Shown here: piece by piece, positions 61,652 to 64,000 of the stretch
Layout: every line of letters starts with the position of its first letter
Numbering within the stretch: the first letter of the stretch is position 1
Assembly (NCBI RefSeq): GCF_900109775.1
Contig: NZ_FOAX01000003.1
Location: 496,001-560,000 of the forward strand
Length of the DNA stretch: 64,000 nt
Reading direction: 5' to 3'
Origin: Pseudoxanthomonas sp. GM95
GTDB lineage: Bacteria > Pseudomonadota > Gammaproteobacteria > Xanthomonadales > Xanthomonadaceae
Position numbers and translations under genes: made by a program
The notes under the pieces: generated by a model
The model's input: the letters and a program-made list of their open reading frames with translations, nothing else
Told to the model about the DNA's origin: nothing
Databases searched by the model: none

Positions 61652-62818
61652 TCAGAACACCCGGCAGAACACCGCCTTGAGGTAGCGCGATTCCTGGACG
61701 TGGGCCATGAAGGGGTGGTCGGGGCCGGCGCCGGAGACCTTGAGGATCTGGATCGTGCGGCCGGAGAAGTAGGCCGCGCGGCGCAGCATGTCCAGGAACT
61801 GGTCTTCGGCCACCAGGCCGGTGCAGGAGAACGTGGCCAGCAGGCCGCCCGGCTTGACCACGCCCAGGGCCAGCTTGTTCATGTCCAGGTATTTCTTGAG
61901 CGCGGCGATGACCTGCTCGCGGTCGCGGGTCATCTTGGCCGGGTCCAGGATCACCATGTCGTAGGCATCGCCCCGGGCGGCGGCGTCGCGCAGGTAGGGG
62001 AAGATGTCGGCCTGGACGAACTTGGGCCGCACGCCGTTGAGCTTGGCATTGCCCTTGGCAATGGCGATCACGTCCTCGTCGATGTCCACGCCGATGACTT
62101 CGCTGGCGCCACGCGCGGCGGCGTACACGGCAAAGCCGCCGGTATTGCAGCACAGGTCCAGCACGGTCTTGCCGGCCGCGTGCTGGCTCAGCCACTGGCG
62201 GTTCTCGCGCTGGTCGGCGAAGAAGCCGGTCTTGTGCGCGCCGGCCGGGTCGGCACGGAACTTCACGCCGTACTCGGTGATGACCTCGGCCTCGGTGCCG
62301 GAGGTACTGTGGAAGTCGAAGCTCTCCTGCTTCTGCACGTGTTCTTCGGCGAAGGCATGGAAGCGGCAGCCCGGGAACTGCGCGCGCAGCGCCTCGAAGA
62401 TCCATTCGCGATGGCGGAACATGCCCGCTGCGAAGAACTCGACCACGATCAGGTCGCCGTAGCGGTCCACCACCAGGCCGGACAGTCCATCGCCCTCGCT
62501 GTGGACCACGCGCCAGGCGTCGGACACCTCGTCCAGCTTCAGCACCTCGCGGCGCAGCGACACCGCCTGGGCGATCTTGTCGTGGAACCAGGCCTGGTCC
62601 ACCTGCACATCCGGATCGGTTTCCAGGATGCGCACGGCGATGCGCGAGTGGCCGTTGTAGAACCCGCGGCCCACCCAGTCGTTGTCCACGCCGAACACGT
62701 CGACGATGGTGCCGGGCTTGGGCTTCTGCGGCGGCTTGTCCACCAGTTTCTGGAAGATCCAAGGATGGCTGGAACGCCAGGCGTTCTTCAGGCGGACGGC
62801 GGGATTGGGCATATTCAT
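61652..62818 (-). CDS. rlmI: 23S rRNA (cytosine-5) methyltransferase, RlmI type
   Basis: A 388-residue class I methyltransferase. An N-terminal PUA domain (about residues 1-75; HPWIFQKLV) is followed by the RlmI-type central domain and a SAM-binding domain. The SAM motif is VLDLCCNTGGFAVYAA (about residues 219-234), the catalytic motif is ILDPAK, and the cysteine-bearing FSCTG is present. E. coli RlmI methylates C1962 of 23S rRNA. Start 62818 chosen; ATG 62812 is also possible. The upstream region contains a repeat element. Confidence 0.9.
   Translation of the reverse strand: MNMPNPAVRLKNAWRSSHPWIFQKLVDKPPQKPKPGTIVDVFGVDNDWVGRGFYNGHSRIAVRILETDPDVQVDQAWFHDKIAQAVSLRREVLKLDEVSDAWRVVHSEGDGLSGLVVDRYGDLIVVEFFAAGMFRHREWIFEALRAQFPGCRFHAFAEEHVQKQESFDFHSTSGTEAEVITEYGVKFRADPAGAHKTGFFADQRENRQWLSQHAAGKTVLDLCCNTGGFAVYAAARGASEVIGVDIDEDVIAIAKGNAKLNGVRPKFVQADIFPYLRDAAARGDAYDMVILDPAKMTRDREQVIAALKKYLDMNKLALGVVKPGGLLATFSCTGLVAEDQFLDMLRRAAYFSGRTIQILKVSGAGPDHPFMAHVQESRYLKAVFCRVF

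Positions 62819-64000
<1,182 letters not shown>

Overview
The window is GC-rich chromosomal DNA (about two thirds G+C) from a gammaproteobacterium, most likely the Xanthomonadaceae/Lysobacteraceae (Pseudoxanthomonas, Stenotrophomonas, Xanthomonas or Luteimonas type). The evidence is the mlaFEDCB-mlaA cluster, TonB-dependent receptors of the Xanthomonas/Caulobacter type, a monomeric NADP isocitrate dehydrogenase, a protein with an apparent XVIPCD type IV secretion tail, and short family-typical inverted-repeat elements ending in TGTGGGAGC. Genus is inference. No rRNA, tRNA, CRISPR array, transposase or integrase was recognised.

Layout. 1-4.9 kb: a membrane protein, a cis-CaaD-like tautomerase, a divergent SDR/LysR pair and a proline-rich membrane protein. 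5.0-8.05 kb: an accessory patch with an Mrr-like nuclease whose 3' end is decayed, followed by a clearly AT-richer, overlapping three-gene cassette of unknown function. 8.1-9.0 kb: small proteins. 9.1-18.4 kb: recC-recB-recD on the minus strand, with a 111-bp repeat element read through in frame inside recB. 18.6-22.8 kb: the mla phospholipid-transport operon, closed by a strong bidirectional terminator. 22.9-30.5 kb: glutathione peroxidase, exported MsrB and MsrA, RmuC, RraB, a PH-like membrane protein and a quinone oxidoreductase/LysR pair. 30.5-38.6 kb: a metal-type two-component system and a three-subunit periplasmic FAD/cytochrome dehydrogenase with a LysR regulator. 38.8-43.3 kb: a TonB receptor under a LacI-type palindrome next to a GH30 glycosidase. 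43.3-53.1 kb: a tightly overlapping TonB receptor, permease, amidase, PaiB, esterase and S9 peptidase operon opposite an Lrp regulator. 53-59 kb: Hsp70-like chaperone, Tat-type aldo/keto reductase, small membrane proteins and an M19 dipeptidase. 59.2-61.2 kb: a lipoprotein and a probable type IV secreted antibacterial effector. 61.3-64 kb: a VOC protein, an RlmI-type methyltransferase and the start of isocitrate dehydrogenase.

Themes. Much of the window concerns the envelope: lipid asymmetry (Mla), oxidant repair in the periplasm (Tat MsrB, anchored MsrA, GPx), periplasmic sugar oxidation, and TonB-driven uptake of glycans and peptides. Two accessory signals stand out. One is the lipoprotein/effector pair at 59.2-61.2 kb, which fits an X-Tfi/X-Tfe interbacterial toxin system. 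The other is the three-gene AT-rich cassette at 6.0-8.05 kb beside a decaying restriction nuclease, the best candidate here for an undescribed system. Its function cannot be read from the sequence.
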